NCBI RefSeq assembly: GCF_003024675.1
Contig: NZ_PYLP01000003.1
Span: 124,301 to 188,300, forward strand
DNA: 64,000 bases
Reading direction: 5' to 3'
Source of the DNA: Faecalibacillus faecis
GTDB lineage: Bacteria; Bacillota_I; Bacilli_A; Erysipelotrichales; Coprobacillaceae
Part shown: positions 51,620 through 60,690 of the stretch, piece by piece
How positions within the stretch are numbered: position 1 is the stretch's first letter
Layout of the letters: the number at the start of each line of letters is the position of its first letter
The notes under the pieces: model-generated
Told to the model about the DNA's origin: nothing
Database searches by the model: none
What the model saw: only the letters and a program-made list of their open reading frames with translations
Program-made: the position numbers and the translations under genes

Positions 51620-52934
51620 ATGGAACAAAGACTTTTAAAGCATTAATGATATTTGCTTTACCTTATATGTTTTCAAACTTACTACAAGTATTATATGGGT
51701 CGGTAGATATGTTTGTAGTAGGACAATTTGGACATACCTTTGATGTTTTTGGGGTTTCGATAGGAAGTCAAACCATGTCTTTAATAACAAACCTTGTTTT
51801 AGGATTGACTACAGGAGTTACGGTTTTATTAGGACAATGCCTAGGAAGTAAATCTTATCGTGATTTATCAAAGATCATTGGTGGGGCTATTGTTTTATTT
51901 TTAATCATTGCCTTGGGTTTAACTTTTGTCATGTTGTCTTTTAATAACGAGATCACGCTTTTAATGAATACACCAAAAGAAGCTATCGAAGCTACTAAAA
52001 GCTATTTAAGTATCTGTTCAGCGGGGATTATCTTTATTGTAGGATACAATGTAGTAAGTAGTATATTAAGAGGTTTAGGGGATAGTAAAACGCCTTTATT
52101 ATTTATTTTTATTGCATGTATGATTAATATTGTTGTTGATTTTTTTTAGTAGGATATTTTCATATGGGAGCTAAAGGAGCAGCCATTGCGACAGTATCAG
52201 TCCAAGGATTCTCTTTTCTCTTTGCATTAGTTTATTTATGTAAAAAGGGAATAGGGTATTCGTTTTATAAAGAAGATATTTGTTTTTCAAAATATATTCA
52301 AAAGATTATGCAAATAGGTTTTCCTTTAGGATTACAAAGTGTACTTGTTAATATATCATTTTTAATTATTACGATTATTGCTAATCAAATGGACTTAATT
52401 GCTTATGCTTCTTTAGGTGTTGTTGAAAAATTAATGGGATTTTTAATGTTATCAGCCATTGCCTTAGGAAGTGCTTTAGCTTCTCTTATTGCTTTAAATG
52501 TAGGAGCAGAACAATAGAAACGTACAAAACAAACATTAAAATATGCAATCATGATTTCTCTTGCCTTCGCAATTGTTGTAACAACGATTTGTGAAATCGA
52601 TGGAACAATACTTACGCGTATTTTTACCAATAATCAAGATGTTATTAAAAATGGTGCCTTGTATTTAAAAACGTATTCTATTGATTGTTTACTTACAAGT
52701 TTTCTCTTTTGTATCAATGGGTATTTAAATGGTTACGAAAGAACTGTCTTTACGATGGTACATAGTTTAGTAGCAGCTTTTGTTGGAAGAATTCCTTTAA
52801 CTTTATTATTTTCTAAAATACCAAACGTAACATTATTCCATATGGGAATTGCAGCCCCATTATCTACAATGATTTCTTTAGTAATGATCTTTATTTATTT
52901 TAAGAAAACAAAATTTGATAAGATGGAAGAGTAA
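51620..52934 (+). pseudogene. MATE-family efflux transporter, broken by three lesions
   Basis: From ATG 51620 (after GAGGAAATT) the frame MEQRLLK is lost at about 51638, apparently one missing A, before continuing ALMIFALPYMFSNLLQVLYG. A second shift lies in an eight-T run at 52142-52149; one base more would restore VVDFFLVGYFHMGAKG. A third lesion is TAG at 52515-52517 inside NVGAEQ-stop-KRTKQ. The pieces together encode a full MatE/NorM-like transporter of about 440 residues with 12 membrane helices. A functional multidrug or sodium-coupled exporter is not expected. Confidence 0.85.
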
Positions 52935-52976
52935 TATGATATAGTATTAATTAGAATATGTTGAAGAGGTAGAAAA

Positions 52977-53753
52977 ATGATTAAAGCGATATTTTTAGAT
53001 ATTGATGGAACATTGATTTCAGGGAAAAGACCTTCTATAAAAAAAGAAGTGATTGAAGGATTAAAACAGGTAAGGAAAAAAGGAATTCAATTGTTTATAG
53101 CCAGTGGAAGACATATGTTAGAGCTAGAAGAATTAAAACTTGTTGAACAGTTTGAATTTGATGGCTATCTTTTATTAAATGGTGGCTATTGTACAATAGG
53201 TTCACAAATTATTTATGATAATAAAATAGCTCAAGAGGATTTAAAAGAAATTGTAAAGATTGTAAAAGAAAATAATTATCCTTGTTTATTTATTGAAAGC
53301 AATCAAATGTATATTACTCATGTAAATAAAAGAGTCATAGATGCTCAAGCATCTATTTCAACAATGATTCCACCAATAAGTAATCAAATCAATATAGATA
53401 ACATTTACCAAGTAGATCCTTATGTAGATGAAAAAGGAATAAAAGAAATTATAAAAAATACCAAACATGTCAAAGTCACAAAATGGCATGACTATGCTTA
53501 TGATATTGTTCCCAAAACAGGTGGGAAAGCAGCGGCTATTCAAGCTGTTTCGAAACATTTTGGTTATCAAAAAGAAGAATTAATGGCTTTTGGTGATGGG
53601 CATAATGATATTGAAATGTTAGATGTCGTAGGTTATCCTATTGTGATGGAAAATGGCAGTGATGAAGTAAAACAACATGCATGTTATATTTGTGATGATG
53701 TTGAAAAAGAAGGAATTTTAAAAGGATTAAAACATTTTAATCTTATTGACTAG
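52977..53753 (+). CDS. Cof-type HAD-family phosphatase
   Basis: A 258-residue HAD hydrolase with motif I IFLDIDGTLIS, motif II SGRH, the lysine in TGGKAAAIQ and motif IV FGDGHNDIEML. It is a paralogue of the HAD gene at 48.7 kb. Substrate unknown. It is preceded by GAAGAGGTAG and followed 12 nt later by a flavin-type oxidase gene. Confidence 0.88.
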   Translation: MIKAIFLDIDGTLISGKRPSIKKEVIEGLKQVRKKGIQLFIASGRHMLELEELKLVEQFEFDGYLLLNGGYCTIGSQIIYDNKIAQEDLKEIVKIVKENNYPCLFIESNQMYITHVNKRVIDAQASISTMIPPISNQINIDNIYQVDPYVDEKGIKEIIKNTKHVKVTKWHDYAYDIVPKTGGKAAAIQAVSKHFGYQKEELMAFGDGHNDIEMLDVVGYPIVMENGSDEVKQHACYICDDVEKEGILKGLKHFNLID

Positions 53754-53764
53754 GAGAAAATAGT

Positions 53765-54274
53765 ATGAGAAGAAAAGATAGAGAAATTACTGATTTTGAT
53801 GAAATGATGAAAATTATTGCAAAGTGTGATACTTGTCGTTTAGCACTATTTGATGATGAATTTCCTTATATCGTTCCTTTAAACTTTGGAACAAATGTAG
53901 AAGAAGGACAACTTTATCTATATTTCCATAGTGCTAAAGAAGGAACAAAACTTGATTTAATAAGAAAAAATAATAAAGTTACTTTTGAAATGGATTGTGA
54001 ACATAATATTATTATGTATGATGAAAGAATGTCATGCACAATGGGTTATGAAAGTGTCATTGGACATGGTATTGTAGAATTTGTTGAAGATGAAAATAAG
54101 ATTAATGCGTTAAAAATCTTAATGAGGCATTATCATGAAGAAGATTTTAAATTCAATGAAAAAGTCGCTACCATGACAGAAGTCTTCCGTGTAAAAGTAT
54201 TAGACATGACAGGTAAAAGAAGAAATAATATTTATCCTGAAGAAAAAGTAAAAAGACATATTACCTTAGAGTAA
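53765..54274 (+). CDS. pyridoxamine 5'-phosphate oxidase-fold / NimA-like flavoprotein
   Basis: A 169-residue split-barrel protein: REITDFDEMMKIIAKCDTCR, LALFDDEFPYIVPLNFG and LYLYFHSAKEGTKLDLI. The family binds FMN or haem; some members (Nim) reduce nitroimidazoles, others have unknown roles. No resistance function can be claimed. GGAGAAAATAGT precedes the ATG. Confidence 0.82.
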   Translation: MRRKDREITDFDEMMKIIAKCDTCRLALFDDEFPYIVPLNFGTNVEEGQLYLYFHSAKEGTKLDLIRKNNKVTFEMDCEHNIIMYDERMSCTMGYESVIGHGIVEFVEDENKINALKILMRHYHEEDFKFNEKVATMTEVFRVKVLDMTGKRRNNIYPEEKVKRHITLE

Positions 54275-54297
54275 AACCTTGGCATTGCCAAGGTTTT
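54273..54297. terminator. bidirectional terminator
   Basis: Eleven-bp arms AAAACCTTGGC (54273-54283) and GCCAAGGTTTT (54287-54297) around ATT. It separates convergent genes and has A and T tails for both strands. Confidence 0.88.
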
Positions 54298-54944
54298 TAA
54301 AACTGATAAACATCTTCACCTAATAGATTTAAAGCATTTAAATCAATAATTTGATAAGTACCACGTTTAATTTTCTTTATATATTTCTTATCTAAAAATA
54401 ATTGAAGAACACGTTGGAGTTGACGATAACTACAACCTATCAATTCAGCAACGACTACAAAATTATCTTGAACAATAGAGTTTTTATGAGAAACAATAAA
54501 GTAAGCCGCTAATCTATTTTCAACTGGATAATTTAATGAAATAGACTGATTCTGATTTGATTTAGAAAGCTTACTGGCAAGATTTTTAGCGATGGTTTTC
54601 ATAAAGAAAACATCATTTATTAATATTTCATGATATTTAGAAAGAGAAATGGTTGCACATATACAATCTTCATAAGCAATCACATTATTAATAATAGAAG
54701 AATGAGTAATAAATTCTAACTCCCCAATAATAGAATAGGGACTATTAAAACCACATAACATACTATTTCCATTGGCGTTGATATGATTTACTTTGACCTT
54801 TCCTTTTAAAAGAATATAAATATGATTAAGCTTTTCACCTTGATGTAATAAATAATCATCCTTATTTATTTCTATTATTTCAATATATTGATTATTATCA
54901 GCGTGAAGAATTTCTAATTTTTTTAATTCATTTAAATAATTCAT
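54297..54944 (-). CDS. Crp/Fnr-family transcriptional regulator
   Basis: A 215-residue regulator with an N-terminal cyclic-nucleotide-binding-type beta barrel (about residues 15-125; YLLHQGEKLNHIYILLKGKV) and a C-terminal winged helix (VVVAELIGCSYRQLQRVLQL). Its YeiL-like layout suggests a small-molecule or redox sensor, though only two or three cysteines are present and no iron-sulfur pattern is clear. GGTGAT precedes the ATG. It is divergent from a YdcZ-type transporter pair with a shared palindrome, so it likely regulates them. Confidence 0.85.
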   Translation of the reverse strand: MNYLNELKKLEILHADNNQYIEIIEINKDDYLLHQGEKLNHIYILLKGKVKVNHINANGNSMLCGFNSPYSIIGELEFITHSSIINNVIAYEDCICATISLSKYHEILINDVFFMKTIAKNLASKLSKSNQNQSISLNYPVENRLAAYFIVSHKNSIVQDNFVVVAELIGCSYRQLQRVLQLFLDKKYIKKIKRGTYQIIDLNALNLLGEDVYQF

Positions 54945-54960
54945 CTAAATCACCACTACA

Positions 54961-55005
54961 AATATGACATATGTCGTATTTATAATCAAGTTTAATCACT
55001 ATAAT
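54961..55005 (+). promoter_or_regulatory. Crp/Fnr-type operator and class II promoter for the YdcZ pair
   Basis: AATATGACATATGTCGTATT (54961-54980) is a 20-bp near-palindrome (one mismatched pair). A perfect TATAAT lies at 55000-55005. With transcription starting about seven bases later, the operator centre is at -41.5, the classic class II activator position, and there is no good -35. Confidence 0.65.
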
Positions 55006-55025
55006 TCTTTCTGGAGGTGATCTTG

Positions 55026-55445
55026 ATGAATTTTGTATTAGCTACATTATGTGGGATTATTGTAACGACAATGAATGTATTTAATGGACAATTATCAGAT
55101 TATACAGGAGTCTACTTGTCTACAGTTATCATTCATTTAGTTGGTTTAGTTACTTTTTTAATCATTATGAAGATCAAAAATAAGAAAATTTGTTTTAAAA
55201 AACAAATTCCTTTATATATGTATTGTGGAGGATGTATTGGCGTTTTAACTGTTATTTTTAATGTCTTTGCAATTGGAAAGATTGGTGCTTCTTTAATGAC
55301 AGCACTAGGATTATTAGGACAAATGATGACATCTTTATTATTAGAAAATAAAGGATGGTTATCGACATCTATTCGAAAATTAAATAAAGGAAAGATTATA
55401 GGATTAGTCATTGTTTGTTTAGGAATAGGAGTGATGTTATTATGA
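55026..55445 (+). CDS. YdcZ/DUF606-family (DMT) transporter, subunit 1
   Basis: A 139-residue protein with four to five membrane helices of the DUF606/YdcZ branch of drug/metabolite transporters (FNGQLSDYTGVYLSTVIIH, GGCIGVLTVIFNVFAIGKIG). ATG 55026 follows GGAGGTGAT. Its stop overlaps the next start (ATGA), so two half-size proteins probably form one transporter. Substrate unknown. Confidence 0.8.
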   Translation: MNFVLATLCGIIVTTMNVFNGQLSDYTGVYLSTVIIHLVGLVTFLIIMKIKNKKICFKKQIPLYMYCGGCIGVLTVIFNVFAIGKIGASLMTALGLLGQMMTSLLLENKGWLSTSIRKLNKGKIIGLVIVCLGIGVMLL

Positions 55446-55879
55446 TTTCTATTATATTTTCTATTCTATCAGGAGTTACAATTGTTTTAAGTAGAAGTGT
55501 TAATGGTTTACTTTCTAAGAAAATGGGTGCTTATCAAGGAACGTTTTATAATTACTTTACAGGATTTATGACAAGTTTGATTTTAATGCTTGTGCTTATG
55601 ATTGTTGGTGTTCAACATATAAATATTTCTTTAGATAAAACGAATTTGATGATGTATTTAGGGGGAATCATAGGGGTTTTTAATATCTTGATATTAAATA
55701 TTATTGTTCCTAGAATATCTCCTGTTATTCTTACTTTACTATGCTTTATTGGGCAGCTTATCAGTGGCATGGTGATTGATGCTTTTGTTTATCAGATGTT
55801 CTCTGTTTCAAAGATTTTTGGTTGTTTGATTGTTATTGCTGGTTTAGTGATTTATCAATTAAGTGAAGAAAAAGCATAA
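55442..55879 (+). CDS. YdcZ/DUF606-family (DMT) transporter, subunit 2
   Basis: A 145-residue five-helix protein paralogous to the preceding one (SVNGLLSKKMGAYQGTFYNY, GGIIGVFNILILNIIVPRIS). ATG 55442 is preferred; a longer frame overlaps the upstream gene and its ribosome site is GGAGTGATG. The pair should act as a heterodimer. Confidence 0.8.
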   Translation: MISIIFSILSGVTIVLSRSVNGLLSKKMGAYQGTFYNYFTGFMTSLILMLVLMIVGVQHINISLDKTNLMMYLGGIIGVFNILILNIIVPRISPVILTLLCFIGQLISGMVIDAFVYQMFSVSKIFGCLIVIAGLVIYQLSEEKA

Positions 55880-55906
55880 AAGAAGATCAGTTTAGATCTT
55901 CTTTTT
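55878..55906. terminator. bidirectional terminator
   Basis: AAAAGAAGATC (55878-55888) pairs with GATCTTCTTTT (55895-55905) around AGTTTA. An almost identical hairpin recurs at 60401-60428. Confidence 0.85.
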
Positions 55907-56956
55907 GCTTTCTTGATATTGTTTTCGATAATCAGCAGGTAAGCCACCGAATTGTGAAGAAAATTGTTTATAGAAATAGTTTAAATTAGAAAAACCATTT
56001 TCTTGCGCTATTTGATAAATAGGTTTGTTTGTATTAATTAACTGATTACTAATAGCTTCCATTCGATAATAATTGATTAAACGTTTAAAAGATAGACCAG
56101 TTGATTGATGGATCATTCTTGAAAGATAGTCAGGGTTATAGCCAAAACATTTGGCTGTTTTTATTAAGGAACATGATTGATAATGATGTTGAATATATTG
56201 AATGATTTCTGTAATATAACTTTTATTTTTGTTTCTAAAATGTTCTTCCATATTGGCTTGATATCTTTGTGTCATTTTAACAAAGAGAAGTAAGAAATAA
56301 GAATCTATAATAGTTGTTAAGAATAAAGAAGGATCTAAATACTCACATAAAATACTTTCAATTAAATTATTTATATCTTCATAATCATCCTCTCTGTTTT
56401 TGAAAATAACATAATCTTCATGTTTAGCCGTATGATCTATGATATTTGTTAGAAATGTTGTAATTGGATTGGAAGATGTAAATTTAGAAATAAATGCTTC
56501 ATTAAAATATGATCGATTCATTTGAAAATTAAAAATGATATCGTTTTCTGAAGGTGGAAGAATTGTATGCTTTGAATTAATATCTAATAATAAGATATCA
56601 CCAGTATGTAAAATAATTTCTTTGTCATTAACCATTGCATAACAATGGCCAGAGTAAACATATTTCAATTCTATGTAGTTTCTAATATGAATAGGGATAA
56701 AAGAAAAGCGTGTTTGTTTTGTACAAAAAATTGGTAAATTCAATACATCATCTGTTATCTTTTGATTGTCATAGAAAATAGCATGTTTTCCATTTATTAA
56801 ATCAAGTTTATCTTGTTTTGTAAGTTGAAAAGAATAATTTTTATCTAATAAATCTATGTTTTTAACATAATCACCTGTATGACTTGGATGTGTTTTATAA
56901 TATTTTTCTCTATTTGTTAAAGGAATAACCTTGTTTCTAAACTCTAATTTATTCAT
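55892..56956 (-). CDS. AraC-family transcriptional regulator
   Basis: A 354-residue regulator with an N-terminal cupin-like sensor (about residues 75-170; YSGHCYAMVNDKEIILHTGD) and a C-terminal pair of AraC helix-turn-helix motifs (LIKTAKCFGYNPDYLSRMIH, PIYQIAQENGFSNLNYFYKQ). It is divergent from the PTS gene and is the probable regulator of the PTS/NH-like operon. GGTGATAAAAA precedes the ATG. Confidence 0.88.
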   Translation of the reverse strand: MNKLEFRNKVIPLTNREKYYKTHPSHTGDYVKNIDLLDKNYSFQLTKQDKLDLINGKHAIFYDNQKITDDVLNLPIFCTKQTRFSFIPIHIRNYIELKYVYSGHCYAMVNDKEIILHTGDILLLDINSKHTILPPSENDIIFNFQMNRSYFNEAFISKFTSSNPITTFLTNIIDHTAKHEDYVIFKNREDDYEDINNLIESILCEYLDPSLFLTTIIDSYFLLLFVKMTQRYQANMEEHFRNKNKSYITEIIQYIQHHYQSCSLIKTAKCFGYNPDYLSRMIHQSTGLSFKRLINYYRMEAISNQLINTNKPIYQIAQENGFSNLNYFYKQFSSQFGGLPADYRKQYQESKKKI

Positions 56957-57024
56957 TTTTTATCACCGGGTTAATCTTAACATGAAAAGTAGGATTTTGA
57001 CAGTGTTATAGTAGGATAGTGGTA

Positions 57025-57072
57025 TTTTAAATAAACCAAATATTCTATATGATAATAGTGTAAGTTAACTTA
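57025..57072 (+). promoter_or_regulatory. PTS operon promoter and palindrome
   Basis: TTTTAA (57025-57030), 17 bp, TATGAT (57048-57053), then a perfect palindrome TAAGTTAACTTA (57061-57072) over the expected transcription start. A regulator binding site, possibly for the divergent AraC protein, is plausible. Confidence 0.45.
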
Positions 57073-57101
57073 ACAAGTAAAAAACATGGAGGAATAAGAT
57101 T

Positions 57102-58967
57102 ATGGCAAAGGATTATACTTTGTTAGCGAAAACAATCGTTGAAAATGTGGGCGGTGATGAAAATGTTATTTCTTTAGTTCACTGTGCAACGAGATTAAGA
57201 TTTGAAGTTATTGATAGAAATAAAGTAAATTTTGATATTTTAAAACAAACAGAAGGTGTTATTACTGCCATGGAAGCAGGTGGACAAATTCAGGTTGTTA
57301 TTGGAAATAAAGTAGATCAAGTTTATGATGCTGTTTTAAAGTGTTCACATATTAATTCAGATATACAAAATGAATCAAAAAGTGAGAAAAAGGGCGTATT
57401 AAATACATTGTTAGAGACAATTTCTGGAATCTTCTCACCAATGTTAGGTGTTATGTGTGGTGCAGGGATGTTAAAAGCGTTACTTATTTTATGTACGACT
57501 TTTAAATGGTTAACACCAGAAATGGGAACTTATCGTATTCTTTATGCAGCCGCGGATAGTGTTTTTAATTTCTTACCAATTATTTTAGGATATACAGCTG
57601 CAAAAAAATTCAACTGTAGTCCATTTGTGGCTATGGCTATAGCAATGTCATTAGTTTATCCAGATATGACAGCTGCTTTTTCTGGAGGAGAAAAACTTAC
57701 ATTTTTAAATATTCCAGTAACATTAGTAAGTTATACATCTTCTGTCATGCCAATTATCATTTCAATTTATGTTATGAGTAAATTTGAAAAATTATTGAAG
57801 AGGATTTTACCAGAGGTATGTAAGTTATTTTTAACACCATTATTAGAATTAATGATTATGGTTCCTGCAACATTTTTAGTTATTGGACCAATTATGGATC
57901 AATTTGGTAAATTACTTGCCTCAGGGTATACAGGATTAGTTGGAATTAATCCGATTATAGCTGGTGGAGTAATTGGATTATTATGGCCTATGGCTGTTAT
58001 TTTTGGATTACATTGGGGATTCTTTCCTATTGTTATGAATAATATTGCAACTTTAGGAAAAGATACATTATTTGTTATTACTGGACCTAATAATATGGCA
58101 CAAGCGGGAGCAACACTTGGTGTGTTTTTAAAAACAAAAGATAAAAAATTAAAAGAATTATCCGGTTCAGCTGCATTTTCTGCCGTTCTTGCAGGAATTA
58201 CAGAACCAGCTATTTATGGTGTTACATTACCATATAAAAAACCGTTTATTATCGGAGCAATCTTTTCTGGAATTGCGGGAATGATTGTAGCTGCTGCTGG
58301 AACAGCGATACCAACAGTTTTAGGAACTTCATTACTATCGTTACCAGGTTATATTGGTCCTGGATTTGTTGGATTTGTTATTGCATGTGCGATTGCATAT
58401 TTTGGATCAGCAATCTGTACTTATTTATTTGGATTTAATGATTCAATGTTAAATAAAAACTCAGAAAAAGAAGAAAATACTCAATTAAATGATGAAATTA
58501 CTTTAAAAGATGAAACACTATCAAGCATTGTAGAAGGAGAAATGCTTCCTCTTGAAGATGTGAAAGATCCTACATTTGCAAGAAAAATGATGGGTGATGG
58601 TGTCGCTTTTAAACCAAAGAGTGGACGTGTTGTTTCACCAGTTGATGGTAAAGTAATCATGGTTGCTAAAACGGGACATGCTATTGGTCTTAAATCAAAC
58701 AATGGAGCAGAAATTCTTATTCATATTGGAATGGATACAGTAAATATGAATGGAAAAGGTTTTGATGTTAAAGTACAACAAGGACAAGCTGTAAAAAAAG
58801 GTGATTTATTAGTAGAGGTTGATTTACAAGAAATTGCAGATGCAGGATATGATGATATTATTCCTGTCATTCTTACTAATACAGTAGCGTATGATCAAAT
58901 TATTCCTATGGAATATGGTAAAAAAGAAGAACAAGAAAATATTATTGAGTTAAAGGTAAAAAAGTAA
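57102..58967 (+). CDS. PTS EIIBCA component, beta-glucoside/sucrose family
   Basis: A 621-residue sugar transporter of the glucose-superfamily: EIIB at the N-terminus with the phosphorylated Cys in HCATRLRF (about residue 28), a ten-helix EIIC domain (about 105-455; GITEPAIYGVTLPYKKPF), and EIIA at the C-terminus (about 480-621) with the phosphorylated His in ILIHIGMDTV. It imports and phosphorylates a glucoside. The next gene, 1 nt later, should process the product. Confidence 0.93.
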   Translation: MAKDYTLLAKTIVENVGGDENVISLVHCATRLRFEVIDRNKVNFDILKQTEGVITAMEAGGQIQVVIGNKVDQVYDAVLKCSHINSDIQNESKSEKKGVLNTLLETISGIFSPMLGVMCGAGMLKALLILCTTFKWLTPEMGTYRILYAAADSVFNFLPIILGYTAAKKFNCSPFVAMAIAMSLVYPDMTAAFSGGEKLTFLNIPVTLVSYTSSVMPIIISIYVMSKFEKLLKRILPEVCKLFLTPLLELMIMVPATFLVIGPIMDQFGKLLASGYTGLVGINPIIAGGVIGLLWPMAVIFGLHWGFFPIVMNNIATLGKDTLFVITGPNNMAQAGATLGVFLKTKDKKLKELSGSAAFSAVLAGITEPAIYGVTLPYKKPFIIGAIFSGIAGMIVAAAGTAIPTVLGTSLLSLPGYIGPGFVGFVIACAIAYFGSAICTYLFGFNDSMLNKNSEKEENTQLNDEITLKDETLSSIVEGEMLPLEDVKDPTFARKMMGDGVAFKPKSGRVVSPVDGKVIMVAKTGHAIGLKSNNGAEILIHIGMDTVNMNGKGFDVKVQQGQAVKKGDLLVEVDLQEIADAGYDDIIPVILTNTVAYDQIIPMEYGKKEEQENIIELKVKK

Positions 58968-58968
58968 T

Positions 58969-60402
58969 ATGGAAAAAATAAGAACAATAATTACACAAGA
59001 TGCAGAAGTAGATGATCAAAATTCGTTACGTCATATTCTTCTTTATGCAAATGATATTGAAATTCAAGGTATTATACAAACATCTTCTGTTTTTCATTGG
59101 ATTGGTCAAAGGGGAACACAAGGCCCAGAAGATAAACCTGATTATGATAACGTCTACCGTTGGACAGGAACAGCTTGGATGAATGAAGTCATTGATAATT
59201 ATGAATCAGTTTATGAAAACTTAATTTGTCATGATAAAAACTATCCTACACCACATTATTTGCGTTCAATAATCAAAGTAGGAAATATTGGTTATCCGGG
59301 AGAAATGGATAACCCTACTGAAGGTTCAAAACTTATAAAAGAAAGAATATTAGATGATGATTTAAGAACGCTGTATATTCAAGTATGGGGTGGAACAAAT
59401 ACAATAGCTAGAGCATTATTTGATATTGAACAAGAATATAAGGATTCATCTTGTTGGCAAGATTTAAAGAATAAAATTGAAAAGAAAGTTGTTATAACAG
59501 CATGTGGTGAACAAGATAATACTTATAGAGATTATATTGCCGAAGTTTATCCAAATATACAATTTGTCAAATGTTTACAAATGAAAAGTTATGGCTATGC
59601 TTGGAATATGATGCCAGAAGGTAATAGTAAAGAAAATTTGAAAGCAGATTTCTTTAAGAAAAATATCTTACATCATGGGGCGTTATTAGATAAATATGCA
59701 ACATGGGCTGATGGACAATATTATGAAGGAGAACCCGAAAGATGCCAATTTGGTGTTAATAAAGAATTAATGAAAAATTGGTGGGGTATAAAAGCTGGAA
59801 TGGGAGAGCATGTTCATTATGATTTCTTATCTGAAGGAGATTCACCAACTTATTTTTGTTTATTTCCATGGGGATTACGTGGTTTAGAAAATTTCTCTTA
59901 TGGTAGTTTATCAGGAAGATTTGAAAAAGATAATTCGCTAAAAAATAGTAAGGGTGAATTATTAAATTATTGGAACCCTGTAGATGATGCTTATACAGAT
60001 ATTCATGGAAAAACAGTTTATACAGAATCGATGTGGGGATATGTTGAACATATTCAAAATGATTTTGCTGCAAGAGCTAATTGGTGTATTTCTAATATTA
60101 ATGATGAACAACCACCAGTAGTTGAAATTGAAGAATCCAAAGATTTCCTTGTAACAAAAGGACAAGAAATACAATTTCATTTAAAAATGCAAGAAAATGT
60201 AGATTACTTTATCAAATATTATCAAGATGCTTCTTCATATAAAAAATGTATTGATACACATATAAATAATAATGTTATAAGTATTAACCTTCCAACTGAT
60301 TTAAAAAATAAAGATCAACTACATTTTATTATAGAAGGTAAAAATAAAGATAAGCATAGACTTGCAAGATTTGCTCAAATCATTTTTACAGTAAATGAAT
60401 AA
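58969..60402 (+). CDS. nucleoside hydrolase-like protein (Sde182/DUF1593 family)
   Basis: A 477-residue protein with no signal peptide. The first ~300 residues have the nucleoside-hydrolase-like fold: TQDAEVDDQNSLRHILLYAN (the metal aspartates), IQVWGGTNTIARAL and NKEL. The last ~100 form an Ig-like domain (QPPVVEIEESKDFLVTKGQE). Family members in other bacteria are usually secreted, with carbohydrate-binding parts. Being the only enzyme gene in the operon with the EIIBCA, it is a candidate cytoplasmic hydrolase for the phosphorylated sugar, an untested idea. Confidence 0.75.
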   Translation: MEKIRTIITQDAEVDDQNSLRHILLYANDIEIQGIIQTSSVFHWIGQRGTQGPEDKPDYDNVYRWTGTAWMNEVIDNYESVYENLICHDKNYPTPHYLRSIIKVGNIGYPGEMDNPTEGSKLIKERILDDDLRTLYIQVWGGTNTIARALFDIEQEYKDSSCWQDLKNKIEKKVVITACGEQDNTYRDYIAEVYPNIQFVKCLQMKSYGYAWNMMPEGNSKENLKADFFKKNILHHGALLDKYATWADGQYYEGEPERCQFGVNKELMKNWWGIKAGMGEHVHYDFLSEGDSPTYFCLFPWGLRGLENFSYGSLSGRFEKDNSLKNSKGELLNYWNPVDDAYTDIHGKTVYTESMWGYVEHIQNDFAARANWCISNINDEQPPVVEIEESKDFLVTKGQEIQFHLKMQENVDYFIKYYQDASSYKKCIDTHINNNVISINLPTDLKNKDQLHFIIEGKNKDKHRLARFAQIIFTVNE

Positions 60403-60430
60403 AAGAAGATCGAGTTAGATCTTCTTTTTT
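60401..60430. terminator. bidirectional terminator
   Basis: AAAAGAAGATC (60401-60411) pairs with GATCTTCTTTT (60418-60428) around GAGTTA, followed by T tracts. Same arms as the hairpin at 55878-55905. Confidence 0.85.
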
Positions 60431-60690
60431 CTTAGTATGAGTTTTTCTTTTTCGGATCTTTTTAATTGTTTAATTTGATACTCTCTTTTTATAGCATCAC
60501 CTTTATTATCAAAAGTTTCAAAATAAACAAGTTCTACCGGTCTTCTAGCCTTTGTATATTTAGCGCCTTTACCTGCATTATGAGCTTCTATACGTTTTTC
60601 TAAATGATTTGTCCAACCAGTATAAAGGGTTTGATCGCTACACCTTACAATATAAACATAATTATTTTGTTGTTGAACCAAACCCACCAT
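60415..60690 (-). CDS. GIY-YIG domain nuclease-like protein (YhbQ type)
   Basis: A 91-residue single-domain GIY-YIG protein: NYVYIVRCSDQTLYTGWTNH (YVY/LYTG core), Arg in RIEAH, KGAKYTKARRPVELVYFE and the glutamate near KREYQIK. Members of this UPF0213 family act on DNA in repair or recombination, mostly untested. Start at 60690 is chosen (MVGLVQQQ); the frame extends upstream over the dUTPase end. It overlaps that gene by 29 nt. Confidence 0.8.
   Translation of the reverse strand: MVGLVQQQNNYVYIVRCSDQTLYTGWTNHLEKRIEAHNAGKGAKYTKARRPVELVYFETFDNKGDAIKREYQIKQLKRSEKEKLILRKKKI

Noticed and set aside
53765-54274. Nitroimidazole resistance (nim) gene
   Set aside because: Only the general flavin split-barrel family is supported; a resistance function cannot be claimed from sequence.
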